NCBI RefSeq assembly: GCF_000764305.2
Contig: NW_025932834.1
Location: 22,765 to 86,764 of the forward strand
Reading direction: 5' to 3'
Length of the DNA: 64,000 bases
Origin: Hyalella azteca
Taxonomy: Eukaryota > Arthropoda > Malacostraca > Amphipoda > Hyalellidae
Shown here: one piece after another, positions 1 through 12,530 of the stretch
How positions within the stretch are numbered: the first letter of the stretch is position 1
Layout of the letters: the number at the start of each line of letters is the position of its first letter
Position numbers and translations under genes: made by a program
Notes under the pieces: model-generated
The model's input: only the letters and a program-made list of their open reading frames with translations
What the model was told of the DNA's origin: nothing
Database searches by the model: none

Positions 1-295
1 TCTGTCTGTCCGTCCGTGATTTCACGTTTTCGTCGACAAGAAAATGCGCCCTCTGTCACTCACTGCATTGAGTACTGAGTTATATTTTTTGCCTTGTGTG
101 AGTCATCCTGACCCATGTTGGCCCTGTAAATGTGTGTATCAGTCCGCTCTCAGTTTGCGTAGCAGCCAAAAAAGTGCGTCACTATTTAGACAACATGACC
201 CATTCATTCCTCTGAGTGTACATGTCGCTCCGACGCGGACCAGCGAAGCTCAGACTTCAGGGCAACGCTCCCGCTGCTCAAGCCGTGAGCAGTGA
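1..295. repeat. Dispersed repeat copy A
   Basis: The first 130 bases closely resemble the reverse complement of about 20463-20560. Shared elements are a GTCCGTCCGTGA-like run, TTTTCGTCGAC, GAAAATGCGC and an ACTGAGTTATAT tail. Part of the remainder (TGACCCATG..., CACTATTTAGACAACATGACCCATTC) resembles 9105-9215 and, more weakly, 26995-27035. This is therefore an interspersed repeat rather than a gene. The 83-residue open frame across it has no recognisable domain. Family unknown. Confidence 0.55.
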
Positions 296-1994
296 TTATG
301 AGTGTGGTGAGCGCAGCTGCTCAAGCCGTGAGCAGTGATTATGAGCGCAGTGAGCGCAGCTGCTCAAGCTGTGAGCAGCCGTGAGTTTCATTATAAATCT
401 ACATTCATTTCTCAAGTCACTTTTCTTGAACGGTTTGCTGTAAAAATTTCATGCAGCGGACTAAAGTTATGCTCTCTATAGTGATTCTTTAATTGAAAAC
501 AAGTTTTTCATTTCACGATTTGTCCTCTTCATTTACGTCTGAAATAACTAAACAATTAAATGACTAGAATTAATTGAAATTAAAATGAAATGATATTAAA
601 ATTAAATGACATTAAAGTTAAATTACATTAAAATTAAGCGACATTAAAATTAAATGATATTAAAATTAAATGCCATTGCATCTAAAATGTTACCGACATT
701 TTCTGATTAATTTTAGTTTTAAGCACGGCCATGGGAAAAAGAAAACACATGAAAAATTTATGGAAATAATACTTCAATGCTTGTGAGGAATTTTTTTAAA
801 ATACCGGAAAATTGAGACATCGACTGAACAGTTACAGTCAATATTTCGAAGCATTGAACATCAAAACATGAAAATGTTCTCGGATCAATGCAAGTTTAGT
901 TCGTAATTCATCATGAGATGTAACAGCCCCAGGCCACGCTCGAGTGCTGCTATAGGAGAACAGGTGTTCTTGCCACATGATTGAGCAGAGGCAGCAATCA
1001 AAGCCGTTAATCTAACTGCAGTGTTGATCGATGATATGGGATTTTAAACTTGAATTAGCACAATTATAACGCTTGCAATAGATATTTAAATTCTTACACT
1101 GAAGTAACATTCGACTCTGGGAAAAAAGTTTCAAGACAATGTCGAGGTTAGTATTTTGATATATAGGGTGTAGTCTGATTGCTGCTATTGTGAACTTGAT
1201 TTGAATTTATTGCACCACAACCTCGTGTACGCAGTAAAATATAGCATTGAAATGTAGTTATATAATAATTTAAACTTTTCCACTGCTTCTCAGATATCGG
1301 AATAATAATCCAAATTATTTATCACACTCCTGCACAAATGCATCTTATTTATTTAATAAAAGTTTTCTAGTAAATTCAATGCTAAAACTAATAGTTTTAC
1401 TCTCTCTCTTTTTATCAGATAAGAATAGTACACGAATCTATGCATATGCTTTATAATGCAAGTTCACATTTAAAGCTGAAAAAGACCCAAGAACTTTCGC
1501 TATCGAGATTAAGCGCGGCATTTCAGCTTGTTTAGTCATAAGCGAAATATTAATTGTTATTTATACGTCTTTGCATCAAATCCTTCGTAAAAAACGGCAG
1601 GTGCAGTTAGCCAACAATTTTATTCAGAAGATTATTAAGATCAATTTTATTTGAATATCTCGCTGACATGATCAAGATGATTGACATTATTTGATTTTAA
1701 AACTTCTGTTGTCTTTTATTATACTCACTGATTCACGCTAACCATGATTATCCTAAAATAATCTTTCCATTGAACCATTCCCAATTACTCAACGAGATTT
1801 TTTTTTCTGCGGAAACTGCGGAAAGTTTTCCATTCATAGATCAAGAAACATCATTTCTGGTGCTTCTTCAGCCCCATTCATGTGTGTAGTGAAATACAGC
1901 GATGAATGAGAAATATATGAATGAGAATGGATGAATGAGAATAAATGAATGAGAATAAGCACTACAATGAAGGTCGCGCGGTCGAGAAACTAGT
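296..1994. other. AT-rich intergenic stretch
   Basis: It begins with two to three copies of a GCTCAAGCCGTGAGCAGTGA-type unit (about 275-390), followed by a degenerate 17-base AATTAAATGACATTAAA array (about 555-680). After that I see only AT-rich DNA without a supported exon, RNA gene or transposon end. Confidence 0.5.
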
Positions 1995-2056
1995 ATGACT
2001 ATTTGTGCTGAGTCATTCTTTGTGTGCTTACTGTGTTTGAGTTTTTGCTATTGTGA

Positions 2057-2236
2057 AAGGTCACACCAGTCGTGCTGCCAGAGGTCACACCAGTCATGCT
2101 TCCAGAGGTCACACCAGTCATGCTGCCAGAGGTCACACCAGTCATGCTGCCAGAGGTCACACCAGTCATGCTTCCAGAGGTCACACCAGTCATGCTGCCA
2201 GAGGTCACACCAGTCATGCTGCCAGAGGTCACACCA
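2057..2236. repeat. 24-bp minisatellite, cut by assembly gap
   Basis: Seven to eight copies of a 24-base unit GGTCACACCAGTCATGCTGC+CAGA, near identical apart from CTGCC/CTTCC variants. All frames are open only because the period is a multiple of three. The array runs into the N gap, so its true length is unknown. Confidence 0.9.
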
Positions 2237-2500
2237 NNNNNNNNNNNNNNNNNNNNNNNNNNNNNNNNNNNNNNNNNNNNNNNNNNNNNNNNNNNNNNNN
2301 NNNNNNNNNNNNNNNNNNNNNNNNNNNNNNNNNNNNNNNNNNNNNNNNNNNNNNNNNNNNNNNNNNNNNNNNNNNNNNNNNNNNNNNNNNNNNNNNNNNN
2401 NNNNNNNNNNNNNNNNNNNNNNNNNNNNNNNNNNNNNNNNNNNNNNNNNNNNNNNNNNNNNNNNNNNNNNNNNNNNNNNNNNNNNNNNNNNNNNNNNNNN
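2237..2500. other. Assembly gap (N run)
   Basis: A 264-base run of N separates two different tandem arrays, the 24-bp unit on the left and the 18-bp unit on the right. The gap is probably a collapsed repeat. Confidence 0.98.
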
Positions 2501-2712
2501 GGCCTCTACGTGTACATAGGCCTCTACGTGTACATAGGCCTCTACGTGTACATAGGCCTCTACGTGTACATAGGCCTCTACGTGTACATAGGCCTCTACG
2601 TGTACATAGGCCTCTACGTGTACATAGGCCTCTACGTGTACATAGGCCTCTACGTGTACATAGGCCTCTACGTGTACATAGGCCTCTACGTGTACATAGG
2701 CCGTTACGTGTA
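2501..2712. repeat. 18-bp minisatellite
   Basis: Eleven essentially perfect copies of GGCCTCTACGTGTACATA followed by a decayed copy (GGCCGTTACGTGTATTTA). The near-perfect identity indicates recent expansion. Long open frames here are an artefact of the period. Confidence 0.95.
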
Positions 2713-4460
2713 TTTAAGCGAGTTGTAATAGTAAGACCCCTAGAAGACCACATCATAAAGGCTTCTGTCAAACGCCGTGCGCTGCAATCTACCGCTAGAC
2801 GTGGTCTCACTTAACCCCATTCTTCCGTGCACAAATATTGCAATTCCCTTACACTGCTTCGGTCGGTAAAGTTTGTTTGGTGCGCGGCCTGCAACTGTGA
2901 ACTGCACCTCGCAAACCACACTTTCCCAGGTAACGATCGCATTTAGAACTTTAACCTATTTCCGCTGCCGAATGAGGTACGAATGAAAACTTGAATGAGG
3001 TACGAATGAATCACAAACTTGAAGTTGGAATCACAAAACTTAGGTATAAATCACAAACTTTAGGTATGAACCACAAACTCTAGGTATGAATCACAAACTT
3101 TAGGTAGGAATTGCAAACTTTATCTTAGAATTATAATTATAAATCTTAGGTAAGAATCACCTTGGAATGGAATAACAATATTTAGAAAAGAGTCACAATC
3201 TTAGAAAAAAATTACAAACAAAATAAATCAATTACAAATCTTAGGTAAGAATAAATGAAGAAATGGAAGTGCTTGCTCTGCACAATAATAAAAATGTGCT
3301 ATGGAATCTAAGCCGTTTGGCAGGATCACATGTCCGATATTTTATAATTCTTCACAAAATTTCATGTATTTAAATATTATTAAAATTTTATTATTGTTGT
3401 TCATGAACTGGCCATTGTGACAATTTCGTTTATGCATCGCTCTGTTCGGAGCATAAAACGCGCTTTGAAAAATGCGAATTCTTTAATTTATGCTAGGAAT
3501 ACTTGAAAACTATCTTTCAATGCATTAAATTTGGCCCGGGACTACATTTTATTGGAAACCATCGTAATTAAGTACGTAGGCTTTCAATTAAAACTTGATA
3601 ATAATGCGTAGATGTTAAAGAATTTATCCCCTTTGAAGACGCGAAAAAAGTTTAATCCAAGATACTGCGCGTTGCGATTGGACGTATTTTCCATGAGTTT
3701 CATTTTTTATTACTAAATTAATTATCTAATTTCAAACGTTTTAAATTTAAATAAAATCAATTTACATTTCATAAAAAGATAGAATATTTTGTACTTACAA
3801 TATTGAAGATCAAAATAAATTGCTTTGTTTTTTTTTTACACACTGGATTAATACTACACTGGGATTACATTCCCCCTACTTTTAGAATCAGCTTTCCACA
3901 ATAAATCCAGTGTTGGACGTGGTCTCAAAGCGCTGTATTTACATAGAGCTTTCACAGTAGCAGGCGGGATTATTTACAAGCTTTTAAGTCACGAAGCAGT
4001 GCAGTGTTCACGTCAATCTCAAGATAGTACAAGTTTCTAGCAATCACCGAGCACAAAAACACGTAAATATATTGCAATTTAAAATGGCTACAAAGCAAAA
4101 GAATGTTTTGGCAGTCACAGTATTCGTAATTGTCTGAGTTAGTACAATGTTCTTCCAGTCGGCAGGTACAACAACAACAGAAAAATGTACTACATTTTAA
4201 AAACGTTACAAAGCAAGAGAAATTATTGTTATCACAAAGTTAAAGTGTTACAAAATAACAATATTAGTAACAGTCACAGTGCAGTGTTTTTCAGTCACTG
4301 AGCACAATTAACAAAAGAAAAAAGCATTGGAATTAAAAAATATTACAAAGCAGAAGAATGTCTTGAAGTCACAGTATTTGTAACTGTCAACGAACGTGAC
4401 ACGAAGCCAACGGCCTTTCAAATTGCGTGTCCGTCACATTTCACGGCTTGACACGCATCC
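2713..4460. other. AT-rich intergenic with degenerate repeats
   Basis: Holds a degenerate array of GAATCACAAACTTTAGGTAT-like units at about 2985-3250, and loosely repeated CACAGT...TTACAAAGCA segments at 4060-4380. I see no supported gene. Confidence 0.5.
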
Positions 4461-4479
4461 CTGAAGCGTGTCTAATATG

Positions 4480-4745
4480 GCTCAGCTGTCTCGTCTGTGT
4501 TATGTCTGTGTCTCTCCTGTGGCTGTGCTTTGGCTCGTCTGTGTCTCGTTTGTGTTATTTCTATGTCTCTCCTGTGTCTTGACTGTGTCTCGTCTGTGTC
4601 TTGTCTGTGTCTCAGGCGTGTCTCGTCTGTGGTTCAGCTGTGGCTCGTCTGGGTCTTGTCGTGTCTTGTCTGTGTCTCGTCTGTGTCTTGTCTGTGGCTC
4701 TGCTGTGTCTCGTCTGTGTCTCAGCTGTGGTTCAACTGTGACTAA
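4480..4745. repeat. TGTCTCGTC-type low-complexity repeat
   Basis: Pyrimidine-rich array of short variant units TGTCTCGTCTG / TGTCTTGTCTG / TGTGGCTCAGC. The open frames across it (102 and 82 codons) consist only of repeated S-R-L-C-L-V residues, so I treat them as non-coding. Confidence 0.85.
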
Positions 4746-5394
4746 TCAGACTATAGAATTGGGTAAATTTCCATGAACTCTCTAGAAACACTTCATTAAC
4801 ATTGTTATCGTTAGAAATGATTGGTGGATCGCTACCATATTTTTCTCAAAATTTGGTTCTAGCACTAAGAAACGAGTTCAAGACATCCTGTCTCAAACAC
4901 AGTGTGAATTAATGCTGAAAGCCTAAAAGCAATTTCAATTGGCAAGATGTTTTTTTTTTATTCAAGATTGCCGCAAAATAAATTTTTCGTATGACGACAA
5001 TTACACTAATTCCTTCAAATGACCATAAATTATGGACATTTCTTGCATTAAGTTCGCTCGTTAGCGTATTTATATCAAAATTGCGTGAAATGTTGGAAAA
5101 TATTGGACATTGCACTTAAAAGCATAAATTAAAAAAAAATAGCTGACTTTTTGTAGCAATTTTTCACGTTTGTGAAAATAACAAAAGCGACGATGAATCC
5201 GAAGACATAATACATTCAAGAATAGCGGGTAAATGTTAATGTTGTTAATTCATTGACAAAAATCTTAACGATCGTGACTAATTTTGTCCGGGACAATTAA
5301 TAATCGTGAATAATTTTGTCTTGGTGCTAAAAACGTAATTTAATTCGTTATGGTCATTAGTATTCTATTGCCTACAAGATTGATGCACGTGCTA

Positions 5395-5625
5395 TTGCCT
5401 TAAGGATTGGCGTATGTGTTACTGAACACAAGATTGGTGGATGTGTTACTGAACACAAGATTGGTACTGAACACAAGATTGGTGTACGTGTTACTGAACA
5501 CAAGATTGGTGCATGTGTTACTGAACACAAGATTGGTACTGAACACAAGATTGGTGTACGTGTTACTGAACACAAGATTGGTGTACGTGTTATTGCGCAC
5601 AAAATTTGTGCATGTGCTACTTCCC
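5395..5625. repeat. 27/17-bp mixed minisatellite
   Basis: Alternating long (GAACACAAGATTGGTGTACG + TGTTACT) and short (GAACACAAGATTGGTACT) units, about nine copies. Three overlapping open frames over the array are a by-product of the repeat. Confidence 0.9.
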
Positions 5626-5629
5626 AAAA

Positions 5630-8372
5630 CTAAAATTATTTCTCCAACGGTTAAATATATCGAATAGATCGTTTCCGCATTGCAGGCTAACAGTCGTTGG
5701 AACCGATGACTTCAATTAAGAACAATAAAATGAATCGTTGATTCCCAGTCTCTTAAGCGAGTATGTAACTACCAACCCTACTAATTCGAACATCAAATAC
5801 CATTAAACGTGATTGCTATGAACATCTTTCACCATTCTTTATAAAAGTCAACACCTGCCGAACAAGAAATCCTTATACTAAGCTGGAATTTCTCGGAAAT
5901 GACATGACGCTCAGCTCATTTTATTAGACAATTCCGCCACATTTTTTCTGATCAATTAGCGTATTAGTATACAGGGAAATCAATGGATAGTAGTAGGTAA
6001 AAAAAATTACACATTAGTATTAAAGAATGTCGCTAACCCTACGTTGCGCGGGATGTTGTGCGTAATAATTGCTGGTTAAGCTGTCAGATTAAACCGTCGC
6101 AATTTGGGAAGATTTTGTAAATGAAAACCAACATACCAATTAGGCTAAGGGAAATATTTAAGTTAAATGTCTCGCAATCAATAATAAAAACACTACAAAG
6201 TACCCAAAAGAGTATTAAATAACTCATTTTTGTTATGGATTTATAATGAATCTTAAGATACAGGATTTATAGTTTGAAAGAAAATTTTGAACAACTTCAT
6301 CAATCTTATTACCAAATTTCAATCTGCTAACCTTAACGTCAAAGCTCCTTGCGCTTGGTAACCGTCGTACACTCAGTGAGCAGCAGAAGCTCTACCGCTA
6401 TAGCGACGTTACAGCAGCCGTTCAGTCAACTGCTGACCGTACAGCTCCAGAGTCTCGACTGGAAGGCAGCTGGCAACTCGCAAACCACGGCATGCACAAT
6501 TGCACACAAAATGAACCTCCGGTGAACGAGGTTCGAGCTGAGTGCGGTCACGGACGTCACCCGAAGCTGCAACGGCAAATAGAGCAACAACTAACGAAAA
6601 AAAAGAAAACGTACAAATATTTATTGTGCGCGCAAAAAAAGTGATCCAGTACAGAGGCAGTGGTAAGTGAAGCTGTGAGAATTTTTATCCAAAAGGCATC
6701 TAATTGTTGCGAATTTTTGCTTATAGGATTTTACACACAAAAATTCGATTTAATTAAATGTTCGGGAAATCGGAGCTGAGAAGGTAAACATATTCCTGAG
6801 CAGTACCTGACAATTAAAGGTGTTTTCAGTTATTTAGGAATATAATATATCTATAATAGTGTTAGCCTGATAGTGATAATAATATAGTGCTGTCAACGTG
6901 GGAGAATAGGCCGTGTCTGCTCTCTTACCGATTCTTAACATCCCAGAATTTTCAATGTCAAATAGGTCTCGAACCTACTGTACAAGTCACTGGTCCAATC
7001 ATGATGTTTCTTAACCACTCGACCATCTCATCATCCATCTTGTACATCGCCGCGATAACATCCAAATCTACTCAACTCACGTAATAATTTAGTTTTCACG
7101 TCCAGTGCAGGTGCGACGTTAAATTTTCGCGCGATCCCTTTTGTTTAGGAACGAAGCATATTTGGGAGCCGCGGTACCTGCCCTATCGTTGATTAATCTG
7201 CTCTTGCTGTGAATAGCTCATCAGCTACGCTGCTACTTAGTTGTGTGACGTATTGTTGTGCATTTGTTTACATTTATCATAGTTACCTTAATTAAACATC
7301 GTTTCACGGGTCTAATGAAGTTCACGTTTTTTTATCTAAACAAAGGAGATTCTTGATTACCTCTTGCAGACTTTACGAAGACCCAGGCACCTCATTTGCG
7401 TAAGCGGACGCTTGTTAGATAGCGCTGTGGATGTGCATTAAAATTTTTCATGTTAAAATATCCTTTCAAAATCTGGATAATCCTGTTAATAATTTTTATT
7501 AAACCCAGTTTTTTCCCTTGCAGTCTGTAAATGTGAAGATCGAATTCGATAAGTACTAAATAGTTTCATTTAATATCCTCGATGAATTTATCATGTCAGT
7601 GGGGCCGTTCCAAAATTAGGTTCTTCAATTTAAATAAGAGTCAGTTCAGTCGTTCAAAATAGAATTTTCGGTGAGAACTTCAATGATTCAACGACAGATG
7701 TTTGTTCCAATGCGGTTCAAATAAATAACTTCTTACGTTCAACTTGCGAATTCCCCAAAACTTAGAAATTTGTTCAATTTAAAATGGCAAAAATGCTGTT
7801 AAAATTTCGCTAGTGTCAATTCAGCCGTTCATGAAATTAAATTAGGATAAATAAATTTTTAAACTTTAGGATTCTCCCAAACCAAGAAGTTTATACACTT
7901 AGAACAGCAAAAATGCTGTTCAAATTTTACGAATGTCATCATGTTTTCTGGCAAAAAGTGTATTCACATAAGGATACAAATTGAAACGCCGGAAGCTTTG
8001 CATCGTAGTCATATCATCGTAAAAAGGTAATTGGGGTAATTATAAATGGATTGTGATAGCTTTCATGTATTCCTCAAAAGTAGCAGCAAACAATTTGTGG
8101 TCTAACATGACAGAAATAGAAGAAAAGAAGTGCATAACAATAGATTTGGGAAGTTAATTTTAGCAGCATAACATGTAAAACTTTCAAATCTTACATGATG
8201 CAACCATAATTCAACCAAACTTTAGTCTACTGTTGGTTTTACAACAGAAAAGATTTTACACCGTTGCTCCCTACAACGTTCTTGCGGAATCATTCCAAAA
8301 TATATGAAGGCATTCATCACTATTTTCAGTTGCCACGAATTGTAAACAAGCTTGTCATCAAATGTTCAGGAT
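5630..8372. other. Intergenic, no supported gene
   Basis: Mostly AT-rich. A more GC-balanced island at about 6340-6670 (CAGCAGAAGCTC..., CAGCTCCAGAGTC) could be a promoter or 5' exon of a plus-strand gene, but I found no open exon to attach to it. Confidence 0.4.
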
Positions 8373-8664
8373 TTACACAGTTTTCACGAACGTTGACAAT
8401 GTGTTGGCGACATCGACAAAGACTCTTTCTGCGTCTTGAGTTCCTTTGACGGCACCGAAGATGAACTGTTGATTCTCTGCCTGACGTATGAACATGCGTG
8501 TTGCCACCAGCACATATGGCGTCTGCAGGGTTGACCAACGCACTCCAAAGAAAGGGAATTTTTCGATTCGGTCGTCGCCTTCAGCATTGGACGAAAAGTA
8601 TCCGTTCAAAAAGTTTTTCACGCTTGATTTGACGCAGTTGTCGTACCACCAACCACCTTTGTGC
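8373..8664 (-). CDS. FReD gene, last coding exon
   Basis: Begins HKGGWWYDNCVKSSVKNFLN, the conserved P-loop/WWY-x-NC region of fibrinogen domains, and ends at TAA (8375-8373) after VANTLSTFVKTV. The C-terminal part (about 50 residues) is more divergent than usual for the family. Confidence 0.9.
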
Positions 8665-11498
8665 CTGAAAAGATAAGTTGAATGCCTTTTTAATAAAAGA
8701 AACTGAGACGCATTTGTTATTTTTTCCGCTCAGTACAAATTGATCATAAATTCCAATTTTTTTCTGAAAAATATTATTTTTAATTTTTGCAAAGTATAAT
8801 TGGGTATCGAACACCAACCCTCCAGGCAAATAATGCTGAAACAACGTTGATTTAGAATTGATTTCATTAAGATCAACGTTTTTTATACGTAAAATGAACC
8901 TCAGGGGCCGTATTATCAAAACTCGGAACAAGTATCGGCTTCAGTACGCTTACCGGCCCAAGTACACGTGAAGGCCGATTTCTCGCCAGTGATTGGTGGA
9001 ATTAGATTGAAAAGCCGTCACTGATTGGCTGATGGAGTTACGATTTCTTAACTATTTATGATACCTACTCAAATAAATGAAAATGAGTGAGACTCAGTAC
9101 ATCCATTTGCCCTTGTGCGGGTCAGCCTGACCTAGTTTGACCCGGCATAGGGGCATATCTGTGCTTCGTGCAGAAATTGTCCCTCACTATTTGGACAACA
9201 TTACCCATTTAGTTCTTTGATAGTACGGCGCTAGACTACTCACTTGACGGCGCAGTTGCCCAGGAAGGCGTCCACGTCGCGGTCCAGCGTCGTGAACCCC
9301 CGGCCATCGGACGCCCGCAGCGCGTCGCCCGCCGCACCTCCGAGGTATCTGAAACCAAGTAATTATTTCATGATTAATTATCAAGGATGCAATTCATAAC
9401 AGTTCAATGCAATTCATAACAGTTCAATGCAGTTCATGACAGTTCAATTCAATTCATACCAGTTCAATGCAATTCATAACAGTTCAATGCGATTCATAAT
9501 AGTTAGGGAGTCGTGAACAGGGGTATAAGGTGTAATCTAAATCGTAAGAAAACTGTTCAAACATTTCATTAAAATTATCAAAAGTTGTTTCTGTTCTGAA
9601 AAGTTATTTCATTAATATGTAAAACAATATGTTGTACTCACTGACTTTTATTGCAATAACTCACTTTCCGAGGTGGAGTTCATAGTTGCTCTCAGGACCT
9701 CCGACGACGATGGACTCGTAGTGAGCCAAAGCTGTAGCCCCTGAAGCATCTGTTAGTTCGACGAGAAGTTCATGCCGTCCCGAAGTAGTTATTGAATTCA
9801 AACAGTCCAGACCCATGAAGTAACCTTTCTGCAGGTCCCCGAATCCTTTTCTGTAGTTATCCAAGGTTGTGTCGAACAATCCAGCGTCTGGATTCTGCCT
9901 TTCTCTTGCTTGGATTGTGATCCAGTTCCCTCCATAGGTATCGGTACAGTAACGTTCACACAAAACAGGGTTCGGTTCACCGTGACAGAAGTACAAGTCT
10001 TGCCGCTCGCTATAAGTTGTCTCAAAAACTATGTAGTATGCATCTATTGTTGTTATTTGTTCTGGATAAACGACCTTCGTGATGGCTAAGTTTTCAAAGA
10101 TCTGTTCGACGACTGTAACAAGCCACTGGAAAAGTTCAGGGTTCGTGTACAGTAGATTCCTGACATAATATTCAATGGTTGCAGTGTTGACTTCGCTGAT
10201 AGAGAATATTTGAATAAGAGTATCGAGGCTTTCAGTCAAAGTTTGAAGGTAAGGCAATTGAGCTTCAAAGTCTGCAGGAGACGCCACGACTTGCATTTGA
10301 GCCATCATCAGTTCTAAAATTTGCTGAATCTGTACTTCGTTAATCAACGACAGAACCGAAATGAGACCATCCAAGTAAATATTCCCAGTTTGAACAGTAA
10401 TTCCTCCAGGGAAATGAATAATTCCAGGGACAGGGTCTGGGTTAATGGGGTATTTCCAATTGATTTTAGGTGACAAAGTAGTACTAGTACTAGGCGGGAT
10501 GGTTACAGGTTGTACGGTGGTGCTCACTGCCGGAGGGCGGGTGATTACAGTAATTATTTCGATAAGATATCGCTCTATGCTTTTTGCAACGGAAACAGGC
10601 ATGCCCAAGTCTGGCAGACATTGCATGGCACTCTGCGCTAGGCACAGCTTCTGGGGTGACGTCCGACATACAGAGTACAGCGTAGAGCACAAGTCTTCAT
10701 CGAGTTGAGGGACATAGCAATTGTTCTGCATAGAGCCAGAGGTGATAACAGTTCCAGCCCATGCCTGGGAAGCCGACACAACCACCAGCAATAAATTGAG
10801 TCGATTCAGCATCGCAAATTATTTTCTGCAATAGATGAGGAGAGTACTATTAAAATTAGATTGGGACCAAGAAAATGAGAAAAATACAGTCAGAATGAGA
10901 GGAGTAAAATTATAATGAAAATCGGACCATGAAAATGAGAGAAATTTACTTATCAAATTGAGACTAGTATAATCAAATGAGAGGAGTATAATTGAAATGA
11001 AAATAATGCAGCTAAAATGAGAAGAGTTTAATCGGAGTGGGAAGAATACATTTGAAATGAAAAAAGTTTAATCAAAAAGAGGGGAAAGTCAAGGAAAAAA
11101 CTTCTTCGAGAAACATCTCCTATGATTGAAACCTTTAGAAACAGAATGTATGTTTCTCCAGATATACAGATTTGTTTCGTTTTGAAAAATGAATCCTCAT
11201 AGATAACGGATAATTTTTCGTTTCCGTTGATCGATGCAGTAATTCCTTTTAAAAACTGCAATATTATAATAATAATTGTAATAATTTCAGCTCTCGAGCC
11301 TATAAATCAGGACATATTATTGAGAAGTCTAATTAAACTGAAATTAATTGCACATTTGTTTAATCGAAAAAATAAAATATCTTGGATACGAGTTCGGTAC
11401 AATTTCATTTTTCTATCACGCAACCTTACCTTCGACGTACGTGTACAAAGCAGAGCCTCTCTTTGCAGTTTGTCCGGGTGTTGGGATCCGCAGTTACT
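8373..11498 (-). CDS. Secreted fibrinogen-domain (FReD) protein, whole gene
   Basis: Exons in transcript order: 5' UTR 11498-11430; coding 10812-9665, 9348-9244 and 8664-8373. Joined in phase (2, 2) they give 514 codons plus TAA. The product starts with a signal peptide (MLNRLNLLLVVVSASQAWAG), then a Cys-containing N-terminal segment, a Thr/Pro-rich linker with a run of hydrophobic helices, and a C-terminal fibrinogen domain from about residue 270. FReD hallmarks are visible: GNWITIQAR, DNYRKGFGDLQKGYFMG, GRHELLVEL, the calcium-loop-like LDRDVDAFLGNCA and GGWWYDNC. In the family such proteins are secreted lectins or immune recognition factors (ficolin/tachylectin/angiopoietin-like). The ligand here is unknown. 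Start chosen because the signal peptide follows it directly and an acceptor lies just upstream. Confidence 0.9.
9060..9225. repeat. Dispersed repeat copy B (inside the FReD gene)
   Basis: GGTCAGCCTGACC...GACCCGG...CACTATTTGGACAACATTACCC resembles bases 105-215. It lies in intron 2 of the FReD gene. Probably a degraded interspersed element of unknown family. Confidence 0.4.
9244..9348 (-). CDS. FReD gene, coding exon 2
   Basis: 105 bases between TTTCAG and GTGAGT, encoding YLGGAAGDALRASDGRGF and TTLDRDVDAFLGNCAVK. The D-x-D-x-D-like loop before NCA is the usual fibrinogen calcium site. Confidence 0.9.
9392..9505. repeat. 20-bp tandem repeat in FReD intron 1
   Basis: About six copies of AGTTCAATGCAATTCATAAC with scattered substitutions. 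It does not include an exon edge. Confidence 0.9.
9665..10812 (-). CDS. FReD gene, coding exon 1
   Basis: Encodes the signal peptide, N-terminal segment with CYVPQLDEDLC and CRTSPQKLC, the linker and the first half of the fibrinogen fold, ending NYELHLGK. The donor GGAAA|GTGAGT is consensus and leaves phase 2. Confidence 0.9.
11430..11498 (-). other. 5' UTR exon of the FReD gene
   Basis: Starts at the initiator A within CTCAGT and ends at a consensus donor (GTCGAAG|GTAAGG). The intron would end at CTATTGCAG just upstream of the ATG at 10812. Predicted from splice consensus only. Confidence 0.6.
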
Positions 11499-11530
11499 GA
11501 GTCCTCCAGCAAAATACCGGTCGTTTTATA
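11496..11530 (-). promoter_or_regulatory. TATA box plus TCAGT initiator of the FReD gene
   Basis: On the minus strand TATAAAAC (11530-11523) lies 32 bases upstream of the A of CTCAGT (A at 11498). This is the normal TATA-to-initiator spacing in arthropods. A splice donor 69 bases downstream and a signal-peptide gene after one intron support it as the core promoter. Confidence 0.75.
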
Positions 11531-11689
11531 TCCTTCTTATGAGGGGACTTGTGGTTGTTGAGAGAAGATATTAAATTACCGTGACGTCGAAAACGCCACA
11601 CACGTGACTCGAGTCTCGGTTCACGACATCTTGGCCGAGGTGATTGTGTCTAGAATGTCAGAACGTAAACTACAAAGAAGGATTTTTTA

Positions 11690-11900
11690 GTGCTGTTATG
11701 TCTAGTGATCCTGACAGCGAATGACAAATTAGGCTTTTAGGTCTAGTATTTCTGATAGAGAACTAGAAGAAGGCATCACTAGTGCTTTTGTTACCACTAT
11801 TTCTGACAGAGAACTCAAAGAAGGCATTACTATTACTTTTGGGCCTAGTATTTCTGAAAGAGAACTGGAAGAAGGCATTACCAATGCTTGTTTTGACTAG
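11690..11900. repeat. Degenerate ~60-bp tandem repeat
   Basis: Three to four copies of a TCTAGTATTTCTGATAGAGA + ACTAGAAGAAGGCATCACTA-type unit, upstream of the FReD promoter. Confidence 0.7.
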
Positions 11901-12530
11901 TATTTCTAATTTTCATGAGCGCTAAATGATTTCATCTCGATATCTCGTTTCCATGGTTTCTACATCATCTTTTGCTAGGCTGTCAATATTTTTGTGACGT
12001 AAAAAATAACGTGGCACCGAAATTATTTGTGTGAGTCTTGGATTTCCCTCGCGTACCAATATTGGTGCGCGTACCAACAGTGGAACACAACCAACAGTGG
12101 TGCGCGTACCAACAGTGGTACCTGATATAGTTTGTTAACCACCCGAACTGCCGTCATGGAGCCATTATTATGCATTAATTATGATATTTCAGTCTAGATA
12201 GGCTCATTCTCAATAATATTCACTCAATTGAGTAGCAAGAATTTATACATTAATTTCGTTTTCTATTAAGCTGGGATCTATTATCGCGGCATTTCATCGA
12301 ATATTTTTTATTGTAACACGGCGAGCGGTAGCAAGTTATTTCCACGCTTACCTAATAAATCTTTTTCTTTTCATCTTTTTTTCAGTCAAAAGCCCTGCTG
12401 CTCAGCACCAAAATCAGATCTTCAGCGATCAGTTGCAGCAAAATTATCTCCCACTTGCACCTTAATATTCATCGACAATTTGTACCATAACTTGACACTG
12501 CTAGAACTTATCGCGATATTTATCTACAAC

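Noticed and set aside
1995..2814. Long open frames on both strands over the repeats and the N gap
   Set aside because: They arise from 24-bp and 18-bp tandem repeats, whose period is a multiple of three, and from X codons across the gap.
4468..4776. 102- and 82-codon Cys/Ser/Val/Leu-rich frames
   Set aside because: Low-complexity TGTCTCGTC repeat, no start context, splice site or domain.
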